64,000 nt of DNA from Elmis aenea (GCA_947652605.1 OX393579.1:18559674-18623673); one strand, 5' to 3'. Numbered from the stretch's first letter, positions 1-11,539 are shown. Notes: generated by a model from the sequence alone, not told the origin. Program-made: numbers and translations.

Positions 1-1654
1 TAACACGTGAGCATCTAAGTGTATTACTTAATAATATCTAATAGTGAACCTTACAATTATTCATATCCAGCGAAACCGGAAGTGAAACGATAGTGTACAT
101 ATGTTGAAATAATCCAGTTGTTTACACAATCATTTGTCTCAAATTTCATTTAAGTAAATACAAAACTAAAAACATAAAGGGGGTTTATCAAAACTCAGTT
201 ACACCTGGAATACCACTATAACTATACCATATCAACTTTTTGCTTACAAACGTACATAAAATATCGTTATAGCATAGCATACATTGTGAAATATTCTTAC
301 TCAAAACTACTAAAATGACTTAAAAGATCAAATTTACTGTATGATTCATACTATTCATCTTAGTTTAAAAAAAAATATATCGCATTTTTTTATTACATAA
401 AAATATAGTTTTATGCAGCTTTTCTGCCACTTCAAAATATTTACGGATCTTTGGGGTTATTTCTACATCGAATTTAAAAAATCAAGGTGTAATAAACTCT
501 GAAACATCCTGTATATCTATGATTCCTGGTATGGTATCTGTCTCGATATTTTTATTCTCCAATTTCCTTATTTTACTTTGACAAAAGAGGTTTTTTGGCC
601 TTTTACTTTTAAAGTGTTTTCTCCATTTCTTTTCCACTTATTTTTGTTGCATAATAACGATTTTTGGTCGCCTGACTTCCAATAATTATGTCTCTGTTCA
701 TATTTTCATCACAATCCTTTTCGCAGCTTCTTAGTCTTTTACATGTTCTACATCTTTCTTTTCAAAATATCATCTTGTTTCGTCTTTCATTGCTCGAAAT
801 GTAGATTAAATTAAATTATACATTAGTAGAAATCTAAACTACAGAAGATACTTTTATATGTACTCAAGAAAGTTGGACAAATTAATGAAATTACCGAAAA
901 TAATTAGGAGAAACAAGGATTAAAGACGCACTAGCGAAAAAGATCAAAGTGAATTATCCAGGAAAACGAATCTAATTTTTTCTGTTAATAGAAGATACAA
1001 ACATTGTTTTTACTGAAAACTAAGCCGACTTTTCAAACAATGAAAGTAAACACTAGTTCTCTTAGAAATCAAAGCACCCTTTTAGATACAACAGTTCATT
1101 AATTAAAACGAATTGTATGTACATAGTTTTTATGTTTTGGTTTACCGTTACTACTTTTTTCTTTAACTTGTAAAGATAATTAATTTGTTGTATAACAAAT
1201 TTGGTGCGCTTTTCATTCACAAACAAAAGAAAAATAATAAATTATTCATTTATGGTTATGCAGAAGCTACCTGAGACGTAGATCGTGTAATATATTCGGC
1301 TATAATTTAGGATTATTGCCGCTACCTGTTATATTTTTAGAGATATAAAAAGTGGTCCGCTCGCATTCATTACTTTGCAACAAAATATGGCTGTCCCTAT
1401 ACAAGCGATTATTATTGCATTAAATCTTTTCAGATTGAACTTATTTCATTTTTTTAAACACTAATCTCTTCGCCCACAATGTTAAAACAAGTTACAAGAT
1501 ATCTTTAAGGAGTCCTTTAGTTTAGAAGACCCTCCGATAATGTATATTTATAACATTTACACTACAAACAAACTTTTTAGCTATGAACTTTTTCATTAAG
1601 ACATATAAATTTTAGATCATACAGTGCACGATAGGAAAGAAGCGCGGAGGAGAT
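1..1654. other. AT-rich stretch without recognisable gene
   Basis: I see no convincing coding region, RNA gene or complete repeat here. Around 480-525 there is a short piece ending in ACATCCTGTATA that resembles the right end of the CAGGGTG-terminated elements found later in the window, but no partner end was found. The minus strand of 540-800 has some lysine/arginine-rich open codons that could be very old LINE sequence; I do not call it. Confidence 0.5.
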
Positions 1655-2275
1655 TGAACGTAGCCTAGACGGGGTGTAACTAGAACAAGTAAAACTTTAT
1701 AAATACCTAGGGTGCTCCTGCGTTTTAATAGAAAGATAGGAAGGGAAATAAACGAAAGAATAAGCTCGGCAGTTAGGCTATTTATGCATTTATGGCGATA
1801 AAGAAATAGAAATAAATACCCAAAAACACGAAGGTAGAGATCTACCACAAAGTGTTGAGCCCTATTCTAATCTATGGTTGTAAATCGTGGACCACGATAA
1901 AAAAAAACCTTATCAGAAGGATTAAAATGAGGCTTAAAAAAATTAAAGGTTATACGCGTAGGGACTAAATTAGAAACCAACCCCATAGAGAAAGCCTAAA
2001 AGTACAAGCAATAGAACAAAACTTCCAGAAGGCACAAACGAGATGGTTAGGTCATGTGTATAGAATAGGTGAGATAGAATGTTCAGGAAAGCATACGAAG
2101 CGTGAACTGAGGGAAAAGCTGGAAGGGAAGACCAAGGAAAATCTGGAGAGAGGAGGTAAACGAAGCTGCCACAAACAGAGAGATCGAGTAGAGTATAAGG
2201 TTAGAAAGCTAGCAAAAGATAGAGAGATAAGAGGAAACAAAAGAGTCACGATTAATGGAAGAGAGGCATAAAAAT
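1655..2275 (+). pseudogene. Decayed LINE reverse transcriptase, C-terminal part
   Basis: This is the C-terminal end of a non-LTR retrotransposon reverse transcriptase, after the polymerase core. Translation shows YKYLG, then (one frame over) GKINERISSAVRLFMHLWR. From about 1840 a nearly open frame carries KVLSPILIYGCKSW and, after one in-frame stop near 1968, TRWLGHVYRIG. These match in order the YLG, P(I/V)..YG.E.W and RWLGH..RM blocks at the C terminus of the RTE-like LINE at 43051-44619. The open frame continues to 2271. The palm domain and everything upstream is missing, so it is a 5'-truncated dead copy with at least one frameshift and one stop. The family is only inferred to be close to the 43-46 kb LINE. 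Confidence 0.8.
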
Positions 2276-2366
2276 AAGAAGACATTTATTTACACAAAAC
2301 TTTTAGCCACAAAGTTTTTCATTCAGACATAAAATAAGACAGAAATCATACAAAGTTTAGATCTTA

Positions 2367-2506
2367 TGGTGCCTGTACACCTGAGAGTAAAGTACTCTCG
2401 AGAGTAGCGTCGCCAAGGATACAGCCAATCGCGAGTTACTCTCAGGGGCTGTATCCTTGGCGACGCTACTCTCGAGAGTACTTTACTCTCAGGTGTACAG
2501 GCACCA
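2367..2506. mobile_element. Perfect hairpin MITE, TTA target duplication (PIF/Harbinger-like)
   Basis: A 61-bp arm at 2366-2426 is the exact reverse complement of 2447-2507, with a 20-bp spacer between. Arms begin TGGTGCCTGTACACC and contain a CTCTCGAGAG core. TTA stands immediately outside each end (2364-2366 and 2507-2509), the target duplication typical of PIF/Harbinger elements. There is no coding capacity. The lack of any mismatch between arms suggests a young or gene-converted copy. Superfamily assignment rests on the TTA duplication alone. Confidence 0.7.
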
Positions 2507-2509
2507 TTA

Positions 2510-3514
2510 CAGTGCATGAGGTAAATCAAAAATTTAATTTGTTGTAAAAATTCGCTAACAATCGTAAGAATTCTTGTTTCACCATGAAGCACCACAATAC
2601 AATGCAAATTTAATAGCTGGTAATGCTCATTCATTATAAAAAACGAGTAAGTTATCGTCCTAGTTAAGACACGTTTTAAGTTCCTGACACACCGTTTGTT
2701 CTATACCGGCTGAGTTTGGGTGTAAGAGTTTGGTAATCCACGGAACACATATCCCAGTCGAATAAAATTGATCAGATAAACTTCTACATTATCGATATCT
2801 TACGCTTTGATTAAGACCCCTGCATAATAGGCGCGACAACAGTGCTCACGCGAAGTTCTGTAGAAGTCGAAGGCATATTCTCGGTTCTCTTTTAGTTTCT
2901 TGTTTCAACGATGAATGTTGGAAACCAAAAAATTCAATGTGAATAATTTTGACATTTTAAATGTACCTATGTGGGATAAATAGTTTTTCCTTATTGAATC
3001 CAAAATCTGATAGTTTAATTACAACGAACTATAAAAAAAAATAACATTAGGATATTGGTTGAGTTAAAAAAAAGTGCAAAAAGTATACTTTTACGGAAAT
3101 CGTTCTTGCATGGTTTGCTTGATTTCAATCCAAAAGTAAAATAATTATTTATGAAAACAACAAATCTGCAAAAAAATCCAAATTTAATAAAATCTTACTT
3201 CATTAAACATTATATTTATATCAAGTTTCTGATTTGAATAACAAAGCACCAACGTTTTGCGTTTCAAGTATTTTTAAAACATACATTTTGTGTATGTGTG
3301 TATTGGTGTGTTTAAAAACTTTTAAGGAGCGCTTCTGGCATTCTAATTAACCCAGTTTTTGTCAATGTAATGTAAATAACGCTATACAGACAACCACAGC
3401 TTCCTAAATAAATATATGCAAAAAATAAAGTAACTGGTATTGTTAAACTTCGAAAGAGTAGAAACAAATTAAATTTTATCAAAACAAATAAACTCTATAA
3501 ATAAAAATTAATTT
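2510..3514. other. AT-rich stretch without recognisable gene
   Basis: Nothing recognisable apart from short A/T runs; the only open frames are short and show no known motif. Confidence 0.5.
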
Positions 3515-3660
3515 TTAAAATAACATACCTACCAGGCGTTTTTTTTTTTTAACCCCTTTCTTTCATACAATCTATTAAGGACAACATTTAAAATAACATA
3601 CCTACCAGGCGTTTTTTTTTTTTTTTAACCCCTTTCTTTCATACAATCAATTAAGGACAA
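3515..3660. repeat. Two tandem copies of a ~72-bp LINE 3' tail unit
   Basis: The block from TAACATACCTACCAGGCG through a poly-T run, AACCCCTTTCTTTC and ATTAAGGACAA occurs twice, at about 3515-3585 and 3588-3660. The copies differ mainly in T-run length (12 versus 16) and a few bases. On the minus strand the T-runs are A-runs downstream of the Jockey fragment at 3787-4458, so this is best read as its 3' untranslated region and tail. Confidence 0.65.
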
Positions 3661-3786
3661 TAAGTACTTCATGTGTCGACAAGAACATGGAGGGAAAAAT
3701 TCCAATGAATAATTCCCTATATATACTAACTTACGTTACTATTGACAAAGTTTACTAATCACTTAATATCTATCTATCACTTAATA

Positions 3787-4458
3787 CTATTTGAACCTAT
3801 CTTGCAAGTCCGCTGGTCTGAACCGCTTCAAACGTCTTTCTTCTGAATTGCCTTCCATTAGCCGGTTTGCAAGCACATTAGGGTGCACTTTAATTCGTTC
3901 ACAATACTTTTCACTAAATTGTTTGATCACTTGCTTCATAGAAGGTATTTTTAGATCGCGCTGGATCACGGCGTTTGGGACGCACCAGGGCGCACCCACA
4001 ATAAGTCGAAAAACCTTATTTTGGAATCTTTGTAATATTTCTATATTAGAATTGCTTGACGTGCCCCAGAGCTGTATTCCATATGTCCATATGGGTTTGA
4101 TTATTACATTATACAATAGCACTTTGTTTTCCATTGAGAGTTGGGATCTGTTGCCTATCATCCAATACATCTTTTGAAGTTGGAGTCCTAGTTGTTTTCT
4201 TTTCGCAAAGATGTGTTTTTGCCAATTTAATTTCCGGTCAAGGTGCAAACCAAGATATTTTACGGATTCTACGTGATTCAGTTGTTGACCATTGAATGTC
4301 ACAGCAGGACAGCTTTCTCTTCTGTTGGTAAAAGTTATGTGGTAAGATTTCTTGTCGTTTACTCTCATCCTCCATATTTTTAACCAGTTTTGTATGTTAT
4401 TTAGTGCAGTCTGTAGATGTTCAGAAGCTCTTGTAGGATCAGTATGTGACGAGAGCAC
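3787..4458 (-). pseudogene. Jockey-type LINE reverse transcriptase, 5'-truncated C-terminal fragment
   Basis: This is the last 223 residues of a Jockey-clade reverse transcriptase. It begins at the end of the catalytic FADDTAVL block (only TAVL remains, near 4465) and runs through VKYLGLHLDRKLNWQKH, IIKPIWTYGIQLWG and NKVFRLIVGAPW to a normal stop. It is collinear with the last part of the 46854-48455 ORF, and clearly related but diverged, so it is another subfamily or an older copy. The 5' break falls just upstream of 4466, as expected from incomplete reverse transcription; endonuclease and most of the polymerase are absent. The 3' tail lies at 3515-3660. The frame itself is intact, which suggests moderate age. 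Confidence 0.9.
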
Positions 4459-4789
4459 AGCGGTTTTAGAGAATAAATTAATTAATCCTAGAGAAATTTT
4501 GATGTTTTAAGCATAATTCCGCAATAATTTTTTTTTTTAAATCAATTATTTCTTTATTATACACCTCAACATTGACTACATTTTACGGAAGTCAGCGCGA
4601 AAATAGTCAAAACGTATTCAAAGGGCCTCAAAACGTGCAAATTCGTCGAAATCTAGTATTCGAAAATTTTCGCGATCGCAATGAAAAAAGGAAAAAAAAT
4701 ATCTTTGCATCTTCTATCCATGTAAATGATTATTAGGTAGTACTTGCAATACCTGATATCAAAATCAAGACATTATGCAACCTATAAAT

Positions 4790-5060
4790 CAGAGCTGTGG
4801 AGTCGGAATTTAGAAAAAATCTCTGGTCAGTGGAGTCGGAGTCAGAGTCGGAAAAAATGTACCGACTCCGACTCCGAGTACAACAAAAAATTGCGAGGTG
4901 GTCCTTTGCCGCAAAATTCAAACTCAAATTTTAAATCATTACTTTATATTTCTTTTTCTTTTTTATATTACACACCATAAAATGTCTTGGTATTTAATTT
5001 TGTCGGAGTCGAACTACTAAAATTATCAGGAGTCGGAGTCGGAGTCAATTTTTTTTTTGA
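4790..5060. mobile_element. Truncated copy of the GAGTCG-repeat hAT MITE
   Basis: It starts CAGAGCTGTGGAGTCGGA and shares, in the same order, the blocks of the complete element at 51584-51889: CTGGTCAGTGGAGTCGGAG, GGTCCTTTGCCGCAAA, CACCATAAAATGTCTT and the closing GGAGTCGGAGTC tract. The far end (expected ...GCAGCCCTG) is missing after about 5060, so the right terminus and target duplication are lost. The open frames inside come from the repeats and are not genes. Confidence 0.7.
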
Positions 5061-6216
5061 TCAAATCTATTAAATTTAGAAGAATGTTAGAGAAAATCAA
5101 GTCACCCGAGTAAATTATTTGGTGCATTGTTTCCTATATTTTAAAAGTCCCTAAGATGAGCTTTTATTAATTAAATGATAGCTTTTAAAGTTATCTTTAC
5201 AAATTAAAAAACTGATTGGTTCTAGGATTATAATGGGGAATATGCGCATAAAAGTTGGTTACTTGAGAACTGCTTGAGTATACTGAAACAATATACTAAC
5301 AACGAGAAACAAAATATTTTTTGCTTATTTTACCAGTGTATTTGAACCGGAAAAGCCTATTTCATAACTCTAGCCCGGAAGTTCAATCACCGGGAGCGTA
5401 CATACAGGGTAGCATCGCTCGAGTCCGGTCACCCGGAGTGAAACGGTAGTTTTTTTTAAATGCAGTCACCCAAACTGAAACAAAATGTGTAGAGTAGAGT
5501 TTGCGTTAAGTCGCCCGAGGAGAAACAACTACAACAGTACCGTGTTAACAAATGAAAAAGAAAACGTAACACTGCAAATATTATATAAAGCGGAAAAACA
5601 TTTTCACACAAAGTTTCACCACTGCGTTTGTTTTCGCCGACAAAGTATAACGTGAAACTGTTAGAAAGAAGTGTCTAACAATGTTAAAAGTTCGAATGAA
5701 TAAAGATAAATGGAAAAGCGCGAGCGGTTCATTAAAACCAAAATGCAAATTTTCCTTGAACTTTTTGATTCCTGAAATAACTCCAAAACCGATCTGCGTA
5801 ACTCCATTTTACTTGATTAAGACGTAATACATTATTACTTTAAAAAGCGCTTTAAAGTTTCTTGCAGCGGTGTACAAAGTAGCATACAAAAATAAAAAAC
5901 ACGATAACATAAAGCAGTTTCTAAACAAAATGATATTATTTACTTTTAGTGTAAAATACAAATACATACATGAATTATGAAAAAAAGAGCACAATCTGCA
6001 ATTTTTGCGTTATTTTCATAATCTACACGTTCACTAATGCATAGACCCAAAAAACCATTGAGAACCATATTATGATTAATAATAATCTATGTTGTATTTT
6101 TAAAGGCAAAAATATTACCCAACAACGTTATATTTTTATACAAGAAAGAAATAATTGCTTAATTTTTTGTTCAACAGAAAAAGATGCAGTTATGTTATGG
6201 TTCGAAAAACTATAGA
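5061..6216. other. No gene; degenerate short motif repeated several times
   Basis: No coding region is recognised. A short motif close to GTCACCCGGAGTGAAAC recurs at about 5101, 5386, 5427, 5464 and 5511, with a related version near 71-90 of the window. Spacing is irregular and no larger unit is evident. The rest is AT-rich. Confidence 0.4.
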
Positions 6217-6244
6217 TACAGGGTGTGTCAGTTGCCGTCATCAG

Positions 6245-6372
6245 CAATGTATATAGGTTGTTTCCGGGTTGGAACAACCCCTGAAGATGTCCTCGATGAA
6301 GGAGGACGAAACGTCGGTTATGAAGAAACCTTTGACGCGGTCCCAACCCGAAAACAACCTATATACATTGGA
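6245..6372. mobile_element. 128-bp insert with inverted ends and CATCAG direct repeats
   Basis: The ends are inverted repeats of about 28 bp (CAATGTATATAGGTTGTTT... facing ...AACAACCTATATACATTG). CATCAG stands directly before (6239-6244) and directly after (6373-6378), consistent with a 6-bp target duplication. It interrupts the left terminus of the older 6219-7988 element, so it inserted later. The interior carries a hammerhead-ribozyme-like core. Hammerhead motifs are known from Penelope-like retroelements and from small retrozymes; this insert could be a short derivative of such an element. Confidence 0.6.
6266..6349 (+). ncRNA. Hammerhead-ribozyme-like fold
   Basis: Visible parts: CTGAAGA at 6281-6287 (consensus CUGANGA); a stem II from GTCCT (6289-6293) and AGGAC (6303-6307); GAAAC at 6308-6312; CGTC (6312-6315) facing GACG (6334-6337) with an inner GGTT/AACC hairpin; and a GTC triplet at 6340-6342 where cleavage would fall, followed by CCAACCC that can pair with GGGTTGG at 6266-6272. 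GGGTTG-GAA-CAACCC (6266-6280) can alternatively form its own hairpin. Stem III needs a bulge to place the A15.1-U16.1 pair, and stem I is interrupted, so activity is uncertain. No folding program was run. Confidence 0.5.
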
Positions 6373-6682
6373 CATCAGCCGCGGAAGCCTACAACATAGA
6401 TTAGCATGGCAATCTCGTAAATGGTAAGAGATACAAAGTTGGTTAAGGAAGTCGAACCAATCTATTATTTAACACCAACTTTTCCATGGAAAAAAAATTG
6501 ACAAAAATTAATAGTATTTAAGCTATTGACAAAAACATACAATACTCTCTTCATACTACGTATGGCGAAAGTAAAAAATGACGATTTTAAATTTTGCTTA
6601 TAACTTGCTTATTTGAAAACACACTGAAAATATTTTTCGACATTATTGGGACACTTTGATTTAAAATTTGTTTATAAATTAA

Positions 6683-6905
6683 TAAGAATCAGAAATGAAA
6701 CATATAGAGAACAATTAAAGAAAAAATCAGTTGAAACAAAAACACAAGAAAGATAGCTTGGATGGTTGAATCACTTTTATAGGATGAAAAAAGAAAAGCT
6801 CATGAAGCAAGATTACAGGAAAAAACAAAAGAGGTAGACCGAAAAAAACCTGGCAAGACGAAGTTAGAAAAGCAGAACGGATAGAAACATCAAATAAAAA
6901 ATCTA
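6683..6905 (+). pseudogene. Decayed LINE reverse transcriptase tail
   Basis: The frame reads IRNETYREQLKKKS, then LGWLNHFYRMKKEKL after one stop, and in the next frame GRPKKTWQDEVRKAERI. These are the RWLGH..RM and RGRP...W..EV blocks that end the RTE-like reverse transcriptase at 43051-44619. It has stops and a frameshift, and nothing upstream survives. It lies inside the interior of the 6219-7988 element, so it is probably a later fragmentary insertion. Confidence 0.7.
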
Positions 6906-7549
6906 GTACTATTACTATTAAATATAAATTTTAACATGTGTACAAATAGTAGCTTTTTTTTTATGGGCAATACAAATTTGAGATCTGCACTTTGTACCTA
7001 CATAAAGGAAAAAAATTTTTTTAAGCATATTACTTTTTTTTGATAAAATGTTCTTAAAACAGATAATCTTAGAAAAAAATACGATTGATGAAAAAAGGTT
7101 CGCTGTTTTAACGACAGGTTATTAAATGACAAATAAAATGCTTGGGAAAACATTATTATCTACAAAGTGCAGATATCAAATTTGTTATACACATTTTAGA
7201 AAAATAGATGAAAAATCATAAATTATAAAAAAATGTAAAAAATATCTGAAAATATTCAAGTTTAAATTTTGTATGTGTTCAATTTAATACAACTAGCTTA
7301 TTTATGTAATGTTTTGCGTCCTTTTTCAATGGCCACTTTGATTATGTTTAATTAATCCAAAAATATTCTAATAACTTACTTATTATTAAAGATAAACCTA
7401 TCAACTTATCCATCAATAAAACGCTAAAAAAGTAACTTTTTAATGGTGTCACAGCCAACTACAACCAGTATTTAAATTTAAAATACAAAAGGATGTTAAA
7501 GTAATCAAAATAATTAAAGATAGGTAAAAGTTATCAACCAATTTCAAAT

Positions 7550-7726
7550 TTTCAAAGAAATAGCGAAAAATCAAGCAAATACATTAAGTTTTACTTCATC
7601 TGTCAGATTTTCATTCTCCTGTCAAATATGTATCTTTAAACAAAAGCACGCTCAATTTTTCTAAATTCAACCAATCAACGTAGCGCATTTAATTTTTTTA
7701 CTGCCTAGGCAGTAAAAATGATTATT
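7550..7726. repeat. Dispersed repeat ending in ACTGCCTAGGCAGT, copy 1
   Basis: This block matches 22045-22217 in reverse orientation: TTTCGCTATTTCTTTGA, TGACAGGAG, AAAATTGAGCGTGCTT and a palindrome TTACTGCCTAGGCAGTAA (7698-7715) appear in the same relative order. There is no coding capacity. Confidence 0.65.
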
Positions 7727-7988
7727 ACAGCAGCTTTTGGGTACTCATTGAGCTAGTTAAGTGACGATTGCAGAAGAAATATTTTGAATGTGATTTCAAA
7801 TAAGCAAGTTGTAAGCAAAAATTTAAAACGTTTTTTTTCCTTTGTTGTCAATAGCGCAAATACTCTTAATTTTTTCAAGATTTTTTTTCATAGAATAGTC
7901 CTTTTATGTCATATATCATTTTGATCCAATTAACCAACTCTGTATCTCTTACCGTTCATATGCTGCTCGCGATAACTGGGACACCCTG

Positions 7989-9225
7989 TGTACTATATTG
8001 GACCATTGATTTCTGACGAGTAATGTACAATGGTGAATGTAAAGCCATTGAAGACAGACCCTGAACCAGTATGTATGACTTTTATTAAATAAGAAAGAAT
8101 TCTGCTAGAATTTTTAACGAGAATTCACTCATCTGAAGATTGTTGGAATTCACTGCAGCGAATATCACATATTTTTTTATAAGATTCAACTGGTGGAAGA
8201 ATTGCAATGTGAAGTCCTGACGCCTAGTGATAAAATGTATAAAGCAGTGCTTTCCAAAGTGTGATCCACTAACCGTTGATCGTTCACCGTACTCTTTTAG
8301 GTAATCCGTAAGAGCTTTGGCGATTTCAGGTATATGTGCAAAACACGCTTAATATTAGATGATGCATAAGTTTGTAGCGTTTTTTTGAGTTAAATAATGA
8401 TAACTGGACAATTATTTCTTTAAAAAGTTTCAACGTTCCTTCCACGCTCTTAAAATGTTTAAACAATCAATAATATTAGTAGAACTGCCAACAAAAACAA
8501 GTATTATTAGAGCGTAAGTTATAAACCATAATTGTTAGAATTATCCAATAAACACCTCGTTAACAAAAATTGATTATAGAGATACCTAAACGAATTTACC
8601 GCATGATTCATACGCATACTTTGTTTTAAATATAATTTAATAGAAAATAACATGCCCAACTGAATTGCAACCACGTTCAAATAATGTAACAGCTGGGTAA
8701 ATAATAACAAGCTTAATAATGTAGAATTTATCCTTTAATGCTAAACAATAGAACGTTATAGAACTATAAACAGCGTTATATAAATTGCGCAGCAATAAAA
8801 ACGGCTTTTACTTATCTGGACGGTTACGTCTTTAAAAACAAATGAATGTCAATTCCATTACTCCAATTTATTAAGCAGAAGACCCGGAATCAAAGTGTTC
8901 TCCAAAGAGAACTTACTGCTTAGGCTTTATAAAGTTCAAAAAGTCGAAACCTTTGCCAACATTTGCTTTATATTCCTTATACATTAATAAAAGTTATTTG
9001 AGAACCTGCATAAGAGGAAAGATTTCGTTTTAAATACTGTATGCATTGTGCAGATATAATTAAAAAAGTGTACACTAAAAATATTTCATTGAAAATTGAA
9101 GAAAATACTTGAAATAAAATAAATTTGCAACTTAATGTTGTGGGATATTATTACAAAATTTAAATTGATATTGTGACAGACCGTACTGTAAATGGGCCAT
9201 ACTGTTGAGAAAGAGTACTTATTAC
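7989..9225. other. AT-rich stretch without recognisable gene
   Basis: No motif, RNA gene or repeat boundary was recognised. Confidence 0.5.
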
Positions 9226-9793
9226 CAGGGGTTTGGAGCAGTCCAATTTTTTATTAGCTCCGCTCAAGCTCCGCTCCGGCATCAAGATGCCTGCTCCAGC
9301 TCCGCTCGCGCTCCGCTCCGCGCTCCAAATATTAATAAAATAAGTTTTTTTTTAAAAATTTGTTTTTTAAAACAAAGCTAAAATTTTATGAGATATGTGG
9401 AAACGGACCAAAAATTACAATATTTGACCCTAAGAAACAACAAACAAGTGAAGTTAAATAAATGAACAAACTATTGATCTTCAAAAGTTAAAAAAAGAAA
9501 AAAAAGTTCTTTAAAATTTTTCAAAATTCAAATACAAAATAATGAAAATTAATATTCAGAAAAGTTACATTATAATAATTTTACTTCAAAAAAATCAAAT
9601 ATAGTTTATTTATAATTTTATTAAATACTATACTTATGAGAATAATTCATTAAAAAAAAATGTAGTTTATAATAGTAAAGTGGAGCAGTGGAGCATTCAA
9701 AATTATTTGCTCCGGGCTTCGCTCCCGCTCCGGGCAAAAACCCATTGCTCCACTGATCCGCGCTCCAGCTCCGCGCTCCGCTCCAAACCCCTG
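9226..9793. mobile_element. hAT MITE with GCTCCGC subterminal arrays
   Basis: The ends are CAGGGGTTTGGAGC and GCTCCAAACCCCTG, exact inverted repeats. An exact 8-bp direct repeat CTTATTAC flanks the element (9218-9225 and 9794-9801), the hallmark of hAT insertion. Both subterminal regions are packed with GCTCCG-type repeats in both orientations (about 9255-9330 and 9700-9785), while the middle is plain AT-rich DNA. It has no transposase; it would need one supplied in trans. hAT transposases such as Ac bind subterminal hexamer repeats, so these arrays are probable binding sites. Confidence 0.85.
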
Positions 9794-10932
9794 CTTATTA
9801 CTGTCATGTTTATTGTTTTAATTTTGGCCCGTGATCATATTTCGAAGGTTGTTTTACGTAAAACATAGGTCTAGAGCAATTATAACGTAGTAAAAATTTA
9901 AAAAAAGCAACAATTTTAACAACAAACACCTTTATTTTTCGACCGGCTGTACATTTCTCGGTGGTTGGCTCTTAACTACCTAAGCGCGACCGTCCCAAGA
10001 TTCTTGGTTCCCTGTTGATATCCCTTTTTATTGTTGTTGTATCCTTGTCATTCTTTCCTAGAAGTACATTTTTGTACGAGTAGTGTGTTCTAAATGGTTT
10101 CAACAAGATCTGTAGGATTTGAATTGCAGAACATTTTTCCTTTGTCAAAATTTTAAAAGTTTTTATTTGAAAGTTGTCATCTATATCCTAGTAGAATTTA
10201 TCATGGAGCGGTACACAATCGTTTTTTGTCGTAATACATATTGGTTTTATATTTTTACCCGAAGAGATTTTTTGAATGATAATATCACTCAAAGCAACAC
10301 ATTTCGGATTGTTTTTCCTTTTGATGTTTCATTACATTTGGTAAATACATAAAAGTTAATGAGTTCCTTTGATAATTAATTAATAACTCCTTGTTTTAAT
10401 TTAGTTAGAGTTAACAAACATAAATGAAGATGAATTTGACTACTTGCATTTTTCTAATTATAACAGCTGTTCTAATAAACTTGTTGATAAAACCATTAAT
10501 TTACTTTATATTCACTGCGTTACCTTTTAACAATTGTGGTTCTTTAACAACAGTCAGTGTAGTATGTTAATATAATCACGTTTATGTACTCGTTTACTTT
10601 AAATATTATGGAGAGTATCAGTTCAGTGGAAAATCGTCCTAACAAGACATGCAGTTCTTGGTTGAAGATCAAGCGACATGCTATGCATTTATATTTTCCT
10701 AAATAAGAAAAGAGAATATCGGCTCTAGTTGGGTTAAATTGTTAATTTAAAAAACCAACTGCGGGACTGACATAAATATTAAACTGAATATAAACCGCTT
10801 TCATTATGGCCACACCTACAATTAAAAAACTGAACAGGAAGTCACAAAATACGGAAGCATTATCTTTGTTTTAGTTCGTATATTTGCATGGTGATCAAAA
10901 GTAATGATTATCATTTTCATTTAATGCCCTAA
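9794..10932. other. AT-rich stretch without recognisable gene
   Basis: No coding motif or repeat was recognised; one 77-codon open frame at 10119-10352 has no family features. Confidence 0.5.
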
Positions 10933-11380
10933 TAGGGCCAGCTTAACATGGTAAGTAAAAATGCTATGCATTGGGGCGCCCCCGGTAGAAACCTATGCTT
11001 CAGTGGGATCTCACAATCAGGGGCGCGCCGACACAGTGTGCAAAGTGTGCGGTGCACACAGGCGCCAGGATAGTAAAGGCGCCAAAAAAATGTCAGCTCA
11101 CGGACAAAAATTTAAAAAAAAAAAAATTCATTAAGTTAAATGTGCAATATAAAAATGAATTACATTTTTATTAAATTTTATTTTATTCAGAGCCTAGTTT
11201 ATAACGGTAAAATTTTCGCAATAGGTCTGTTTTCGCCAGTAGTCGGCTTACGATCGTAAACACACGATTGATGTCATCCAATCGGTTATAAGGGCGAGTA
11301 TAATGCAAACCTAACCTAACTTCTTTCAGTTGTTTAGAGAAAATAGAAGTAATAGTACATTTGAATTAAGAGCTACTAAG

Positions 11381-11539
11381 GTAAGTTATTCATTCTTTTC
11401 TCGTGTACATTTAGCGTAATAATTTCTTAGTTTTACTTTAATGAAAATGGAAGTGTGGTGATCGGCTCGAAGTGGGGTGTTCAAATTTCGAATTGTAGTA
11501 ATAAAATTTGTTACAATTGAGTATTTTTTCTTTAATTAG
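11381..11539 (+). other. Probable intron in the 5' untranslated region of the hAT gene
   Basis: ACTAAG|GTAAGT at 11380/11381 is a near-ideal splice donor. A pyrimidine-rich stretch ending TTTAATTAG|ATG at 11539/11540 is a good acceptor placed directly before the start codon. The 159-bp length is normal for insects. This is inferred from sequence only. Confidence 0.6.

Larger units (their letters stand above)
6219..7988. mobile_element. Old inverted-repeat element with CAGGGTG ends
   Basis: The left end CAGGGTGTGTCAG (TA before it) and right end ...CTGGGACACCCTG face each other. Inside, TGGTAAGAGATACAAAGTTGG and its flanks (about 6410-6650) are matched in inverse orientation by about 7735-7970, including GCTTATAACTTGCTTATTTGAAA. 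It belongs to the same end type as the hairpin elements at 25177, 59167 and 62458 but is more diverged and has been invaded: a 128-bp element sits in the left terminus (6245-6372), and the interior holds a LINE fragment (6683-6905) and a dispersed repeat (7550-7726). No helix-turn-helix segment was found. Confidence 0.6.

Noticed and set aside
9680..9868. Open frame of 62 codons at the hAT MITE right end
   Set aside because: It is a translation of the GCTCCG arrays and flanking DNA.
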